Source: Gammaproteobacteria bacterium CG11_big_fil_rev_8_21_14_0_20_46_22 (GTDB lineage Bacteria > Pseudomonadota > Gammaproteobacteria > UBA12402). Taken from it: a stretch of DNA of 46,315 nt. Positions 33,941-42,226 of this stretch are shown here, one piece after another. The stretch lies in contig PCWT01000015.1 of assembly GCA_002796245.1 (NCBI GenBank), positions 1-46,315 of the forward strand. The letters run 5' to 3'. Numbering within the stretch: position 1 is the stretch's first letter; each line of letters opens with the position of its first letter. The notes beneath the pieces are model-generated. The model saw only the letters and a list, made by a program, of their open reading frames with translations, searched no databases and was not told the DNA's origin. The position numbers and the translations under genes are program-made.

Positions 33941-36900
33941 TGACGCTCGCTCGCTTTTCACAACTTAACTTTAGCGAGTATTTAAAACGCGATACACTCG
34001 ATACGCTCGACCAACATTTTTTAAGCCTACTGGCATCGCAGCAAAAAAACTTGCACCGTGATCTGTTGCGCTATCGCGAAAATCCCAAGACATTTTCAAG
34101 CCTACAAATAAGCGAGTTAATTATTCACGCGGCACGCGAGCTTGAAAATTTTATTGCCGAGTTTTTTGACATTGAAAGCGCCACGGCCGCACAACAAACC
34201 TTCATTGAAAAAGACAAAGCGATCTTTGCGTTTAAAAAATGGATTGTGCTTCGCCGAGCCAAACGCCGTCTCACACGTGAAGAAACGCTAGAGCCTTTTG
34301 AATCTCTTAACGCGTGGCTTAACAATCAGCTCGATGAATCAGGCGACAAAGAGTTAGCCGTCAGCGAGCTGGCTGTGCGCTACCTGGACGATAAAGAAGC
34401 TTATGAGGCCAAGCTTGAAAAATTGACGCAGTGGGCTATTCATTGCTTAAAAGATCATAGCAAGCATGTCAGCGGCTGGGTCAGCTTTAAATTACCCAAA
34501 CGCACAGACTACCGACGACTAATCCCCATCATTACCGAGCACGGCGCTCAACAGCTACCCGCTGAACAATGGCGATCGCGCGATGGCTTTGATTTGACGG
34601 ACAGCGGCATGAATGAGCGCCAAGTCCAGGCGGAAATTGACTATTGTGTGCTTTGCCATGATCACGATGGCGATTTTTGCTCTAAAGGTTTTCCCGAGAA
34701 AAAAGGCGAACCTGAGCTGGGCTTTCGAAAAAATCCGCTGGATAACACGCTAACCGGCTGCCCGCTGGATGAAAAAATCTCTGAGATGAACACGCTGCAA
34801 AAAGAAGGCTTAAGCATTGCAGCACTTGCAACCATCATGATTGACAACCCGATGTGTCCTGCCACTGGCCACCGTATTTGTAATGACTGCATGAAAGCGT
34901 GCATCTATCAAAAACAAGACCCAGTCGATGTGCCGCAAATTGAAACACGTATTTTAAAAGATGTGTTAAGCCTCCCCTATGGCGTCGAAATTTACGACCT
35001 ACTCACACGCTGGAACCCTTTGCGCTCAGAACAATTCGTGGAAAAACCGTATAACGGCAAAAAAGTCTTTATTGCGGGCATGGGGCCTGCAGGTTTTAGC
35101 CTCGCGTATCACTTGCTCATGGAAGGTTGCGCCGTGGTAGGCAGTGACGGTCTAAAAATCGAAGACTTGCCTCAAACCTATTTAAACACTGCGATTGAAC
35201 ACTACTCAGATATCACCGAGCCTTTAAGCACACGCCAAGTACTAGGTTTTGGTGGTGTCGCCGAATACGGCATCACCGTGCGATGGGATAAAAATTTTTT
35301 AAAGCTGATCTATATCAGTCTGTCGCGACGCAAGCATTTCCAACTGTTCGACGGCGTGCGCTTTGGCGGCACGGTCACGATCGAGTCACTTTATGCCATG
35401 GGCTTTGATCATGTGAGCATCGCCGTGGGCGCGGGCTTACCCAAAGCCTTACCCATACCGGGCAGCATGGCCCCTGGCATGCGACAAGCCAACGATTTTT
35501 TGATGGCCTTGCAATTAACCGGCGCGGCTAAGAAAGACAGTCTTGCCAACGTGCAGCTGCGCTTACCCGCAGTGATTATTGGCGGTGGCTTAACCGGCGT
35601 GGATGCTGCGACCGAAGCACAAGCGTATTACATCAAACAAGTCGAAAAAACCTTGGCGCGCTATGAGGCACTTTGCAAAAGCCAAAGTGAAGCCAGCATT
35701 AGAAATGAATTTGACAAAGCCAGCTTAGCTATACTGGATGAATTCTTAAACCATGGCGAACAAGTCCGAAACGAACGAAAAATAGCACAGCAAGAAGACC
35801 GGGCGCCGAATTTTCTGCCGCTTATCCATGCCTGGGGTGGCGTTACGATTGCCTATCGCCGCCATATTCACGAATCACCGGCGTATATCAGCAACCATGA
35901 AGAACTGCACAAAGCGCTTGAAGAAGGTTTATTTTACCGTGATTGCGTCAGTCCCGTTGAAGTCACGCTTGATGCTTTTGGTCACAGCGAGACACTAATC
36001 ATGCAAACGCGCCGTTGCGATGAAGACGGTCATTGGCATGATACCGATGAATACATCACGCTACCCGCTAAAACTATCTTGGTAGCCACGGGCGCAAGCC
36101 CAAATGTGGCGTATGATTTTGAACACCAAAACCTGCTTAAACGCACAAAAATGCAATACGACACCTATGACTTAGACGAAACGGGGCTAAACCCGACAGC
36201 TTCAGGAGAGCACGTCAAAAGCAAAGACTTTGGTCCCTTTACCTCCTATGCCGATAACAATCATTTTGTGAGCTTCTTAGGTGATGTGCACCCCACTTTC
36301 CACGGCAATGTGGTGCGCGCGATTGCTTCTGCCAAACGCAGCCACCCGAAAATCATGCGGGCTTTAGCGTTAAGCTCACCAAACGCAAGTGATCACCAAA
36401 GCTTTGCTGATGATATTCATGCGCGCTTGGACGCAAAACTTTTGAACAAAAGACTGCTCAGCGAATCTGCGTGGGAGCTCACCTTTCACGCACCTGAGGC
36501 AGCCAAACGTTTCAAGCCCGGCCAGTTTTATCGCCTTCAAAATTATGAAACACATGCGCGCACCAAACACAACACACGCCTTCAAATGGAGCCTTTGGCT
36601 TTGTTGGCCAGCCGTGCCGATAGTGATCAAGGCACTGTGACGACTCTGCTCATCAACCGCGGCGTGAGTTCAGCGATCGCGCAAACGATGGAAGCCGGCG
36701 AACCGGCCAGCCTCATGGGCCCAACGGGTGTGCGATCAAAAATCCCCAACACACCGCAAAATATTTTAATTATCGCCAACGAGATTGGCTTGGCTTATGC
36801 ACTGGCCCTAACGCCCGCACTGCGCGACGCAAACTGCCCCGTCACTTTGCTAGCCTACGCCGAAAATAAAAAGGATTTCTTCTATCAAGATGAACTCAAT

Positions 36901-37326
36901 AAACTGTGTGATAACACACACTGGATCACTGACTCACCTGAAAAATATTTAATGACACACCCTGAAATCATTAAAGGGCAAGATCGCATCACCCTTTTCG
37001 GCGATGCGTGTTTATTAAAAAACATTCAAGCCTTGAGAAGCGGCACATTAGCTCACCTATTCAAACCCGAAGCCCGAGTCTATGGCAGTGTCCACAGCAC
37101 CATGCAGTGCATGCTCAAAGGTGTGTGTGCACAATGCTTACAGTGGCAAATTGATCCAGCAACAGGCAAGCGCACAAAAGCGGTGTTTGCTTGCTCTTGG
37201 CAAGATCAACCGCTAGAGATGATTGATTTTGATAATTACGCTGAGCGCAGCCTGCAAAACAAAATGAGCGAAACCTTATCTCGCTTATGGTACGAACACA
37301 TCAACAAGGAGGTTACACATGGGTAA
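33940..37326 (+). CDS. Fe-S flavoprotein: NfnB/GltD-like and NfnA/PyrK-like modules fused
   Basis: This 1128-residue oxidoreductase has four parts. Residues 1-225 are helical with no known match. The GltD/NfnB-type part carries eight cysteines for two [4Fe-4S] clusters (236, 239, 247, 274; 306, 314, 317, 321). Two dinucleotide folds follow, with GMGPAG near 380 and IGGGLTGVDAAT near 545. From about residue 835 there is a ferredoxin-reductase-like module (FKPGQFYRLQN, LMGPTGVRSK). It ends in a PyrK/NfnA-type [2Fe-2S] site with cysteines 1057, 1063, 1066 and 1085. Separate NfnA and NfnB subunits perform NADH/NADPH/ferredoxin bifurcation. Whether this one-chain protein does so is inference. It is translationally coupled on both sides. 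Confidence 0.85.
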   Translation: MTLARFSQLNFSEYLKRDTLDTLDQHFLSLLASQQKNLHRDLLRYRENPKTFSSLQISELIIHAARELENFIAEFFDIESATAAQQTFIEKDKAIFAFKKWIVLRRAKRRLTREETLEPFESLNAWLNNQLDESGDKELAVSELAVRYLDDKEAYEAKLEKLTQWAIHCLKDHSKHVSGWVSFKLPKRTDYRRLIPIITEHGAQQLPAEQWRSRDGFDLTDSGMNERQVQAEIDYCVLCHDHDGDFCSKGFPEKKGEPELGFRKNPLDNTLTGCPLDEKISEMNTLQKEGLSIAALATIMIDNPMCPATGHRICNDCMKACIYQKQDPVDVPQIETRILKDVLSLPYGVEIYDLLTRWNPLRSEQFVEKPYNGKKVFIAGMGPAGFSLAYHLLMEGCAVVGSDGLKIEDLPQTYLNTAIEHYSDITEPLSTRQVLGFGGVAEYGITVRWDKNFLKLIYISLSRRKHFQLFDGVRFGGTVTIESLYAMGFDHVSIAVGAGLPKALPIPGSMAPGMRQANDFLMALQLTGAAKKDSLANVQLRLPAVIIGGGLTGVDAATEAQAYYIKQVEKTLARYEALCKSQSEASIRNEFDKASLAILDEFLNHGEQVRNERKIAQQEDRAPNFLPLIHAWGGVTIAYRRHIHESPAYISNHEELHKALEEGLFYRDCVSPVEVTLDAFGHSETLIMQTRRCDEDGHWHDTDEYITLPAKTILVATGASPNVAYDFEHQNLLKRTKMQYDTYDLDETGLNPTASGEHVKSKDFGPFTSYADNNHFVSFLGDVHPTFHGNVVRAIASAKRSHPKIMRALALSSPNASDHQSFADDIHARLDAKLLNKRLLSESAWELTFHAPEAAKRFKPGQFYRLQNYETHARTKHNTRLQMEPLALLASRADSDQGTVTTLLINRGVSSAIAQTMEAGEPASLMGPTGVRSKIPNTPQNILIIANEIGLAYALALTPALRDANCPVTLLAYAENKKDFFYQDELNKLCDNTHWITDSPEKYLMTHPEIIKGQDRITLFGDACLLKNIQALRSGTLAHLFKPEARVYGSVHSTMQCMLKGVCAQCLQWQIDPATGKRTKAVFACSWQDQPLEMIDFDNYAERSLQNKMSETLSRLWYEHINKEVTHG

Positions 37327-37801
37327 ACAACGCAAAACCTGCACCATGGCCGAAGTGATGCCGCCGGAGCGCGCCAACTTCACCGGTCACATTCACGGTG
37401 GGTATATTATGTTACTCATGGATCGCGTGGCCTATGCTTGCGCGGCACGCTACTGCGGCAAAGACGTGGTCACCATTTCTGTCGACCAAGTGATTTTCAA
37501 ACAACCTATTTACGTGGGCGAACTCGTGACCTTTAAAGCCAGCGTAAATTACACTGGCAACACTTCGATGGAAATTGGGATTAACGTCACCGCCGAAAAT
37601 GTGAAAACCGGCGAAGCTCGCCACACGAATAGCTGCTATATCAATATGGTCGCCATCGATGATAACGGCAAACCGGCTGTTGTGCCCAAACTCGCCTTAG
37701 ACACTGAGCTTGATCAGCGCCGATTCAAAGAAGCCGAATTGCGACGCAAGCTTCATCGCGAACAAAGCGCGCGGCATGAAGCCATCAAACAGCAGACCTA
37801 G
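37319..37801 (+). CDS. Acyl-CoA thioesterase, hot-dog fold (YciA/BACH-like)
   Basis: This is predicted to hydrolyse acyl-CoA to free acid and CoA in the cytoplasm. The 160-residue protein has the family start TMAEVMPPERANFTGHIHGGYIM, in which the usual MPxxANxxGxxxGG pattern and the following MDRVAY helix are recognisable. The later strands contain NTSMEIGINV. A very strong AAGGAGG ribosome-binding site lies within the end of the flavoprotein gene, which it overlaps by 8 bases. Substrate chain length cannot be predicted. Confidence 0.9.
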   Translation: MGKQRKTCTMAEVMPPERANFTGHIHGGYIMLLMDRVAYACAARYCGKDVVTISVDQVIFKQPIYVGELVTFKASVNYTGNTSMEIGINVTAENVKTGEARHTNSCYINMVAIDDNGKPAVVPKLALDTELDQRRFKEAELRRKLHREQSARHEAIKQQT

Positions 37802-38116
37802 CCTACCCTCGTTAAACTTGTCATACAACTCACTCCTCGAACGGTGCCAACTGGTGCGAAAAAAGGTAACCACGAAGGACGAGGTGCGCCGGGGTTTGAA
37901 AAACTCGCCGGCGCGATAGCGCTGGCGTCACTGCGTTGTCGAGAAACAGCCGGTGTCTGTGCTTGACTACTTTTCATTATGAATCCCCCCTAGACTATCC
38001 TTGTTCATTTTATGCTCAATTTATTAAGCAAACCTTAAAAGTGGAATATTATTAACCAAAAAATGGCGGGGATATAAAACTCCCATTGAATTCAAAAACT
38101 TGCTAGACTGATCGGC
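37802..38116. other. Gene-free stretch with a GC-rich hairpin
   Basis: I see no gene in these 315 bases. Positions 37840-37965 are GC-richer than the rest and hold a hairpin (37906-37927) with 9-base arms CGCCGGCGC / GCGCTGGCG around GATA, with one G-T pair. It may be a terminator or part of an old repeat. The second half is AT-rich and could hold the promoter of the MFS gene, but no convincing pair of boxes was found. Confidence 0.4.
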
Positions 38117-39385
38117 ATGAAAAAGAATCACTTAGCACAATATGGCCTCTTGGCTGTCATCGTAGGCTTTACTGCATCCTTATTTTATATCTTTGATTTT
38201 GTCGCGCGCGTCATGCCTTCTGCCATGACACACGAACTTATGCAAGCCTTTAGCGTGCAAGCGGGCGCACTGGGCGTGCTCTCATCACTCTTCTTTTACG
38301 GCTACGCCCCCATGCAAATTCCTGCGGGTATTTTGCTGGATAAATTAGGCGCCAGAAAAGTGCTCACCTTGTCTTTGTTATTCAGCGCATTGGCCACACT
38401 GGCCTTCGCCTACACCAGCCACCTGGGTGTGGCCATGGTCTGCCGTTTTATCATGGGTTTTATGGCCGCCTTTGCTTATATTGGTGCACTCAAAGTAGGT
38501 GCACATTGGTTTAAAGCCCAACACTTTGCAATCTACGCAAGCCTTGTGCAAATTTTTGGTTGTGTAGGTGCAATTGTTGGCGAAGGCCCTGTGGCCAAAC
38601 TCACCGCAGAATACGGTTGGCAACACGCCAGCATTCTAGTTGCGGTGCTCGGCTTTATCTTTGCCGTGCTCACCGTGCTGATTGTGCGAAACCACCCACC
38701 CAAGCCTTGGGCAAATTACATTGGTCACACCATTAATCTCGCGGAAAAAGAAAAATCCCTGCCCTTCTGGCATATTTTCAAAAGCCGCACGATTTGGGTG
38801 AGCGCCTTATACGGCTTTGCGATTTGGTCGCCCATCAGTATTTTTGCCGTATTATGGGGCGTGCCGTTTCTCTCACGCGCCTACCACTTAACGAATGTGA
38901 ACGCAGCCAGCAGTTTATCTTTTGTTTGGATTGGCGTGGCTGTCGGTGGGCCCATCATCACCACGCTTTCAAGCTGGCTAAAACAGCGACGCTTGATGAT
39001 GATAGCAAGCTCGCTTATCGGCTTAATTAGCGGCGTGTGGATGATTTATTTCCCACCGAGCTCAACAGCTTTGCTCATTATTTTCTTGCTACTCTTTGGT
39101 GCTGCAGCCTCATCCATGGCCTTAACGTTCGCCTTGATCATGGATACGCAACCCAAATCTTTGATCGCCACAGCGTCTGGCTTCATCAACATGGCCATTG
39201 TACTTGGCGGATTAACATTGCAGCCCGCCGTAGGTTTTATTTTAGATGCGATTTGGAAAGGCCAGGTTGATGCCAGTGGCGGCCCCATCTACTCGATCGG
39301 TGATTACCAAACAGGCTTAATGGTCGTGCCCATCTCTTTCGCGATTGCGCTACTGACAGCCCTATTTCTAGTGCAAAAAAAGTAG
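38117..39385 (+). CDS. MFS transporter
   Basis: The 422-residue protein has about twelve membrane helices. The MFS loop signature between helices 2 and 3 reads GILLDKLGARKVL near residues 71-83. The closest general resemblance I recall is to the large MFS groups of Legionella and Coxiella, which include nutrient and amino-acid importers, but the substrate cannot be told from sequence. No ribosome-binding site stands out before the ATG. It is a single gene, followed by a cluster of repeats. Confidence 0.88.
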   Translation: MKKNHLAQYGLLAVIVGFTASLFYIFDFVARVMPSAMTHELMQAFSVQAGALGVLSSLFFYGYAPMQIPAGILLDKLGARKVLTLSLLFSALATLAFAYTSHLGVAMVCRFIMGFMAAFAYIGALKVGAHWFKAQHFAIYASLVQIFGCVGAIVGEGPVAKLTAEYGWQHASILVAVLGFIFAVLTVLIVRNHPPKPWANYIGHTINLAEKEKSLPFWHIFKSRTIWVSALYGFAIWSPISIFAVLWGVPFLSRAYHLTNVNAASSLSFVWIGVAVGGPIITTLSSWLKQRRLMMIASSLIGLISGVWMIYFPPSSTALLIIFLLLFGAAASSMALTFALIMDTQPKSLIATASGFINMAIVLGGLTLQPAVGFILDAIWKGQVDASGGPIYSIGDYQTGLMVVPISFAIALLTALFLVQKK

Positions 39386-39401
39386 CAACGATTTTACCTT
39401 T

Positions 39402-39449
39402 CCCGGATTACCACCCGTCTTCGCTTTCGCTACGACGAGGTTCAATCCA
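39402..39449. repeat. 48-base intergenic repeat (copy B)
   Basis: This block is identical to 2923-2970 at 45 of 48 positions: it begins CCCGGATTACCACCCG and ends GAGGTTCAATCCA. It follows the MFS gene stop by 16 bases. The two copies lie 36 kb apart in unrelated intergenic gaps. Confidence 0.85.
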
Positions 39450-39489
39450 GACTACATTCACGAAGCAGCAACAAACTAACGTAGCAACC

Positions 39490-39573
39490 GTCTTTGCGAG
39501 GAGCGACGCGACGAAGCAATCTCCATATTAATGAGCAAGATTGCCGCGCTCACTATCGTTCGCTCGCAATGAC
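39490..39573. repeat. 84-base imperfect palindrome (GTC-TTGCGAG type)
   Basis: The outer arms GTCTTTGCGAG and CTCGCAATGAC and inner arms GCAATCT and AGATTGC pair across a short AT-rich centre. The GTCATTGCGAGG ... AAGCAATCT pattern resembles a short palindromic repeat that I recall from many unrelated bacterial genomes. No open reading frame runs through it. Confidence 0.8.
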
Positions 39574-39612
39574 ATTGGCGATAAAATGTAGCCTGTTGAC
39601 GAGCTCAGCGAG

Positions 39613-39655
39613 GATAACCCGGGTTTAAATTTCCCGGATTATCACGCCTTCGGCG
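39613..39655. repeat. Hairpin repeat (copy C of the CCCGGATTATC element)
   Basis: GATAACCCGGG (39613-39623) and CCCGGATTATC (39633-39643) pair with one mismatch around TTTAAATTT. A mini-hairpin CGCC-TTC-GGCG follows at 39645-39655. The second arm is the start of the repeat also seen at 2923 and 39402. It lies just past the bamD stop and could end bamD transcription. Confidence 0.7.
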
Positions 39656-39682
39656 TTCCATCCAAACGATGCAAGCAAGTTT

Positions 39683-40483
39683 TTACAGCGTACTCTGAAC
39701 CGCGATTAAACGCTGCAAATCAGGCTCGCTAGGGTAATTTAGCTTGATGACATTGATCGTGTGAGCTGCTGCCGATTTCAAACCCAAACGCTGGTACGAC
39801 ATAGCCATCAACACCAAAGCCCCTGGTACAGCAGTGCTTTGTTGGAAGTGCTGAACCACCAAGTTCGCACGATTAGCGGCGGCCACATAGGAATGGCGCT
39901 CAAAATAAAATTTAGCAATTTCCAAGTTATGCAAGGCAATAATATTACGGATATACACCATACGGCGACGCGCATCTGGCGCATACTTACTGTGCGGATA
40001 GTCGCTGATGATATGCTGAAAATCCAAAAACGATTTTTGCACATCATCCAAACCGCGTTGGGCATAGTCGGTGTCGTAATGCTGATCCAAGAAACTTCGG
40101 TTTCGGTAAAATTCAGACAAACCACGCATGTAATAGGCATAGGCGACGTCTTTATCCATAGGGTACAGCTGAATAAAGCGATCCGCGGAGGCCAAGGTCA
40201 TGCCCACATCGTCGTTTTTATAATAACAATAAATAATATCTAACTGCGCATTTTTCGCGTATTGTCCGAACGGATACAAGGTCAACAAGCCTTCAAAATG
40301 TTTGGTGCATTGATCCCAGTCTTGGTGGAATAAGGCATGGCGCCCACCCAAATAAATCTGTTTCTCTGTTTTGCCTTTGTAAGGAGCACCCGGATCATCA
40401 ACGGCAACATCCTTTGAGCAGGCACTCAAAAGAAGGGCCGCGGCTGTTAGTAAGGCAAATAAGTGTAATCGACGTTTTATCAT
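39683..40483 (-). CDS. bamD: Outer membrane assembly lipoprotein BamD
   Basis: BamD is an essential lipoprotein partner of BamA in the machine that inserts beta-barrel proteins into the outer membrane. The 266-residue protein has a lipoprotein signal ending LLLSAC, with lipidated Cys near residue 22. TPR-like helical hairpins follow, with family stretches YPFGQYAKNAQLDI and FQHIISDYPHSKYAPDARRRM. It is divergent from rluD across 72 bases, the arrangement known from other gammaproteobacteria. Confidence 0.95.
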   Translation of the reverse strand: MIKRRLHLFALLTAAALLLSACSKDVAVDDPGAPYKGKTEKQIYLGGRHALFHQDWDQCTKHFEGLLTLYPFGQYAKNAQLDIIYCYYKNDDVGMTLASADRFIQLYPMDKDVAYAYYMRGLSEFYRNRSFLDQHYDTDYAQRGLDDVQKSFLDFQHIISDYPHSKYAPDARRRMVYIRNIIALHNLEIAKFYFERHSYVAAANRANLVVQHFQQSTAVPGALVLMAMSYQRLGLKSAAAHTINVIKLNYPSEPDLQRLIAVQSTL

Positions 40484-40555
40484 GCTCTATTATCTTGTAT
40501 GCTATTCAATGCTTGGCGATTATAACGAGCTTTTAGCTCTCTGGCTATCACTGTA

Positions 40556-41503
40556 ATGAACAACACAATTGAACACAATTTAATCATCCCGGAAAACTGT
40601 CACGGCATGCGATTCGACGCGGCTGCTGCATCACTGTTACCCGATTACTCCAGAGCCAAACTCAAAGCCTGGATTCAATCGGGTGAACTCACCTTAAACG
40701 AAGAAACGGCACTCCCCAAACACAAAGTTAACGTCGGTGACACTTTACGTTTACACACCCAGCTAGCCGATGAAGGTGATTGGCAAGGCGAAAATATTAC
40801 CTTGAATATCGTATTTGAAGACGAGAACCTGATGATCATCAACAAACCGTCCGGGCTTGTCGTTCACCCAGCCGCCGGCAACCACAGTGGCACACTCGTC
40901 AATGCGCTCATTTTCCATGAACCTGAGCTTAAGCAGCTACCCCGCGCTGGTATCGTTCATCGACTTGACAAAGACACCACAGGCCTAATGGTCGTGGCCA
41001 AAACACCCAGCGCACACCAGCACTTAGTGCGCGAGATACACGCACGCGATATTCATCGCCACTATAAAGCGCTAGTGTACGGTGCCCTCACCGGCGGTGG
41101 CACCGTTGATCAACCGATGGGGCGACATGCCAAAAACCGTTTAAAAATGGCAGTTGTGCATAGCGGCAAACCGGCCGTCACACATTTTCGTATTGCTGAG
41201 CGTTTTAAGCATTTCACATTACTCGATGTGCAGCTTGAAACCGGCCGAACGCATCAAATTCGTGTGCACATGGCTCACCGACTCAACCCCATCGTGGGTG
41301 ATCCAGTGTATGCCAAGCTTCGCCTACCGCAAGGCGCGGATGAAACCTTGAAACAAGCCCTAAGAGACTTTACTCGCCAAGCACTGCATGCTGCGCATTT
41401 AAGCCTAACGCACCCTGTCACAGGCGAGCGTTTAAGTTTTGACGCACCACTGCCTGACGATATAAAAGATTTGCTTGAAGTTATTCGAAACCATGATCAT
41501 TAA
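40556..41503 (+). CDS. rluD: 23S rRNA pseudouridine synthase RluD
   Basis: RluD converts uridines of helix 69 of 23S rRNA (1911, 1915, 1917 in E. coli) to pseudouridine. The 315-residue protein has an N-terminal S4-like RNA-binding domain (residues 14-70, with RAKLKAWIQSGELTLN). The catalytic motif is GIVHRLDKDTTGL near residues 136-148, and its Asp is the nucleophile. ETGRTHQIRVH lies near 227-237. Its place beside bamD and pgeF supports RluD over the related RluC. Confidence 0.94.
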   Translation: MNNTIEHNLIIPENCHGMRFDAAAASLLPDYSRAKLKAWIQSGELTLNEETALPKHKVNVGDTLRLHTQLADEGDWQGENITLNIVFEDENLMIINKPSGLVVHPAAGNHSGTLVNALIFHEPELKQLPRAGIVHRLDKDTTGLMVVAKTPSAHQHLVREIHARDIHRHYKALVYGALTGGGTVDQPMGRHAKNRLKMAVVHSGKPAVTHFRIAERFKHFTLLDVQLETGRTHQIRVHMAHRLNPIVGDPVYAKLRLPQGADETLKQALRDFTRQALHAAHLSLTHPVTGERLSFDAPLPDDIKDLLEVIRNHDH

Positions 41504-42215
41504 GCCTAACTGGCCAGCACCCGCCAATGTGTTCGCGGCATCAACCACCCGTCAAGGTGGCGTGAGCCAAGCACCTTTTGACACGTTTAATGTGGCACAC
41601 CACGTGGGTGATTCTCCTGACGACGTTCAGAAAAATCGCGTGATTCTTCGTGAAACTTTAGCGTTGCCTAGCGAGCCCTTGTGGCTAAACCAAACACACT
41701 CTAACAGTGTGAGCACGGGCGGCAATTGCGAAGCCGATGCGGCCTATACGCGCGAACCAAATACTCCACTGGTGATCATGACCGCTGATTGCTTGCCGAT
41801 TTTATTGTGTGACACAGAGGGCACAGAAGTTGCCGCCATCCACGCTGGCTGGCGCGGCTTAGCGCATGGCGTCATTGAAAACACACTGAAACATTTCAGC
41901 GCCAAACCCGAAAATATTTTAGCTTGGCTAGGGCCTGCCATTGGCCCTAGCGCGTTTGAAGTCGGCCAGGATGTCTACGATGCTTTCACCCAACACGACG
42001 CACAGGCTGCACAAAATTTTACAGCAAAAACGCCCGGAAAATACCACTGTGATATGTACGGTTTAGCCAAACAACGGTTGAGCCAGCTTGGTGTACAGCA
42101 TATCAGTGGTGGTGATTTTTGCACCTACACAGACAAACGGCGCTTTTACTCTTATCGACGCGATCAACGCACAGGCCGCATGGCACACCTTATCTGCTTA
42201 AACCAAACAGACTAA
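41493..42215 (+). CDS. pgeF: Polyphenol oxidase family / PgeF purine nucleoside protein
   Basis: This member of the YfiH/LACC1 family (PgeF in E. coli) is reported to edit peptidoglycan precursors and, in related proteins, to act on purine nucleosides. From the ATG at 41493 it has 240 residues. The family motifs are MTADCLPILLC near residues 90-100, IHAGWRGLAHG near 115-125 and GPAIGP near 147-152, carrying the metal-binding Cys and His residues. The ATG overlaps the rluD end by 11 bases. A TTG start 18 bases upstream is less likely. Confidence 0.92.
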   Translation: MIIKPNWPAPANVFAASTTRQGGVSQAPFDTFNVAHHVGDSPDDVQKNRVILRETLALPSEPLWLNQTHSNSVSTGGNCEADAAYTREPNTPLVIMTADCLPILLCDTEGTEVAAIHAGWRGLAHGVIENTLKHFSAKPENILAWLGPAIGPSAFEVGQDVYDAFTQHDAQAAQNFTAKTPGKYHCDMYGLAKQRLSQLGVQHISGGDFCTYTDKRRFYSYRRDQRTGRMAHLICLNQTD

Positions 42216-42226
42216 AGAGGAAAAAC

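Noticed and set aside
37802-38000. Broken transposase or gene in the GC-rich stretch
   Set aside because: No frame there gives a protein-like translation; only a hairpin can be supported.
39386-39682. Insertion sequence or miniature element with transposase
   Set aside because: Only palindromic repeats are present; no transposase frame or target duplication could be seen.
42119-42226. Upstream extension of the deaminase-like protein into pgeF
   Set aside because: The extension lies inside pgeF in another frame; a strong ribosome-binding site precedes the ATG at 42227.
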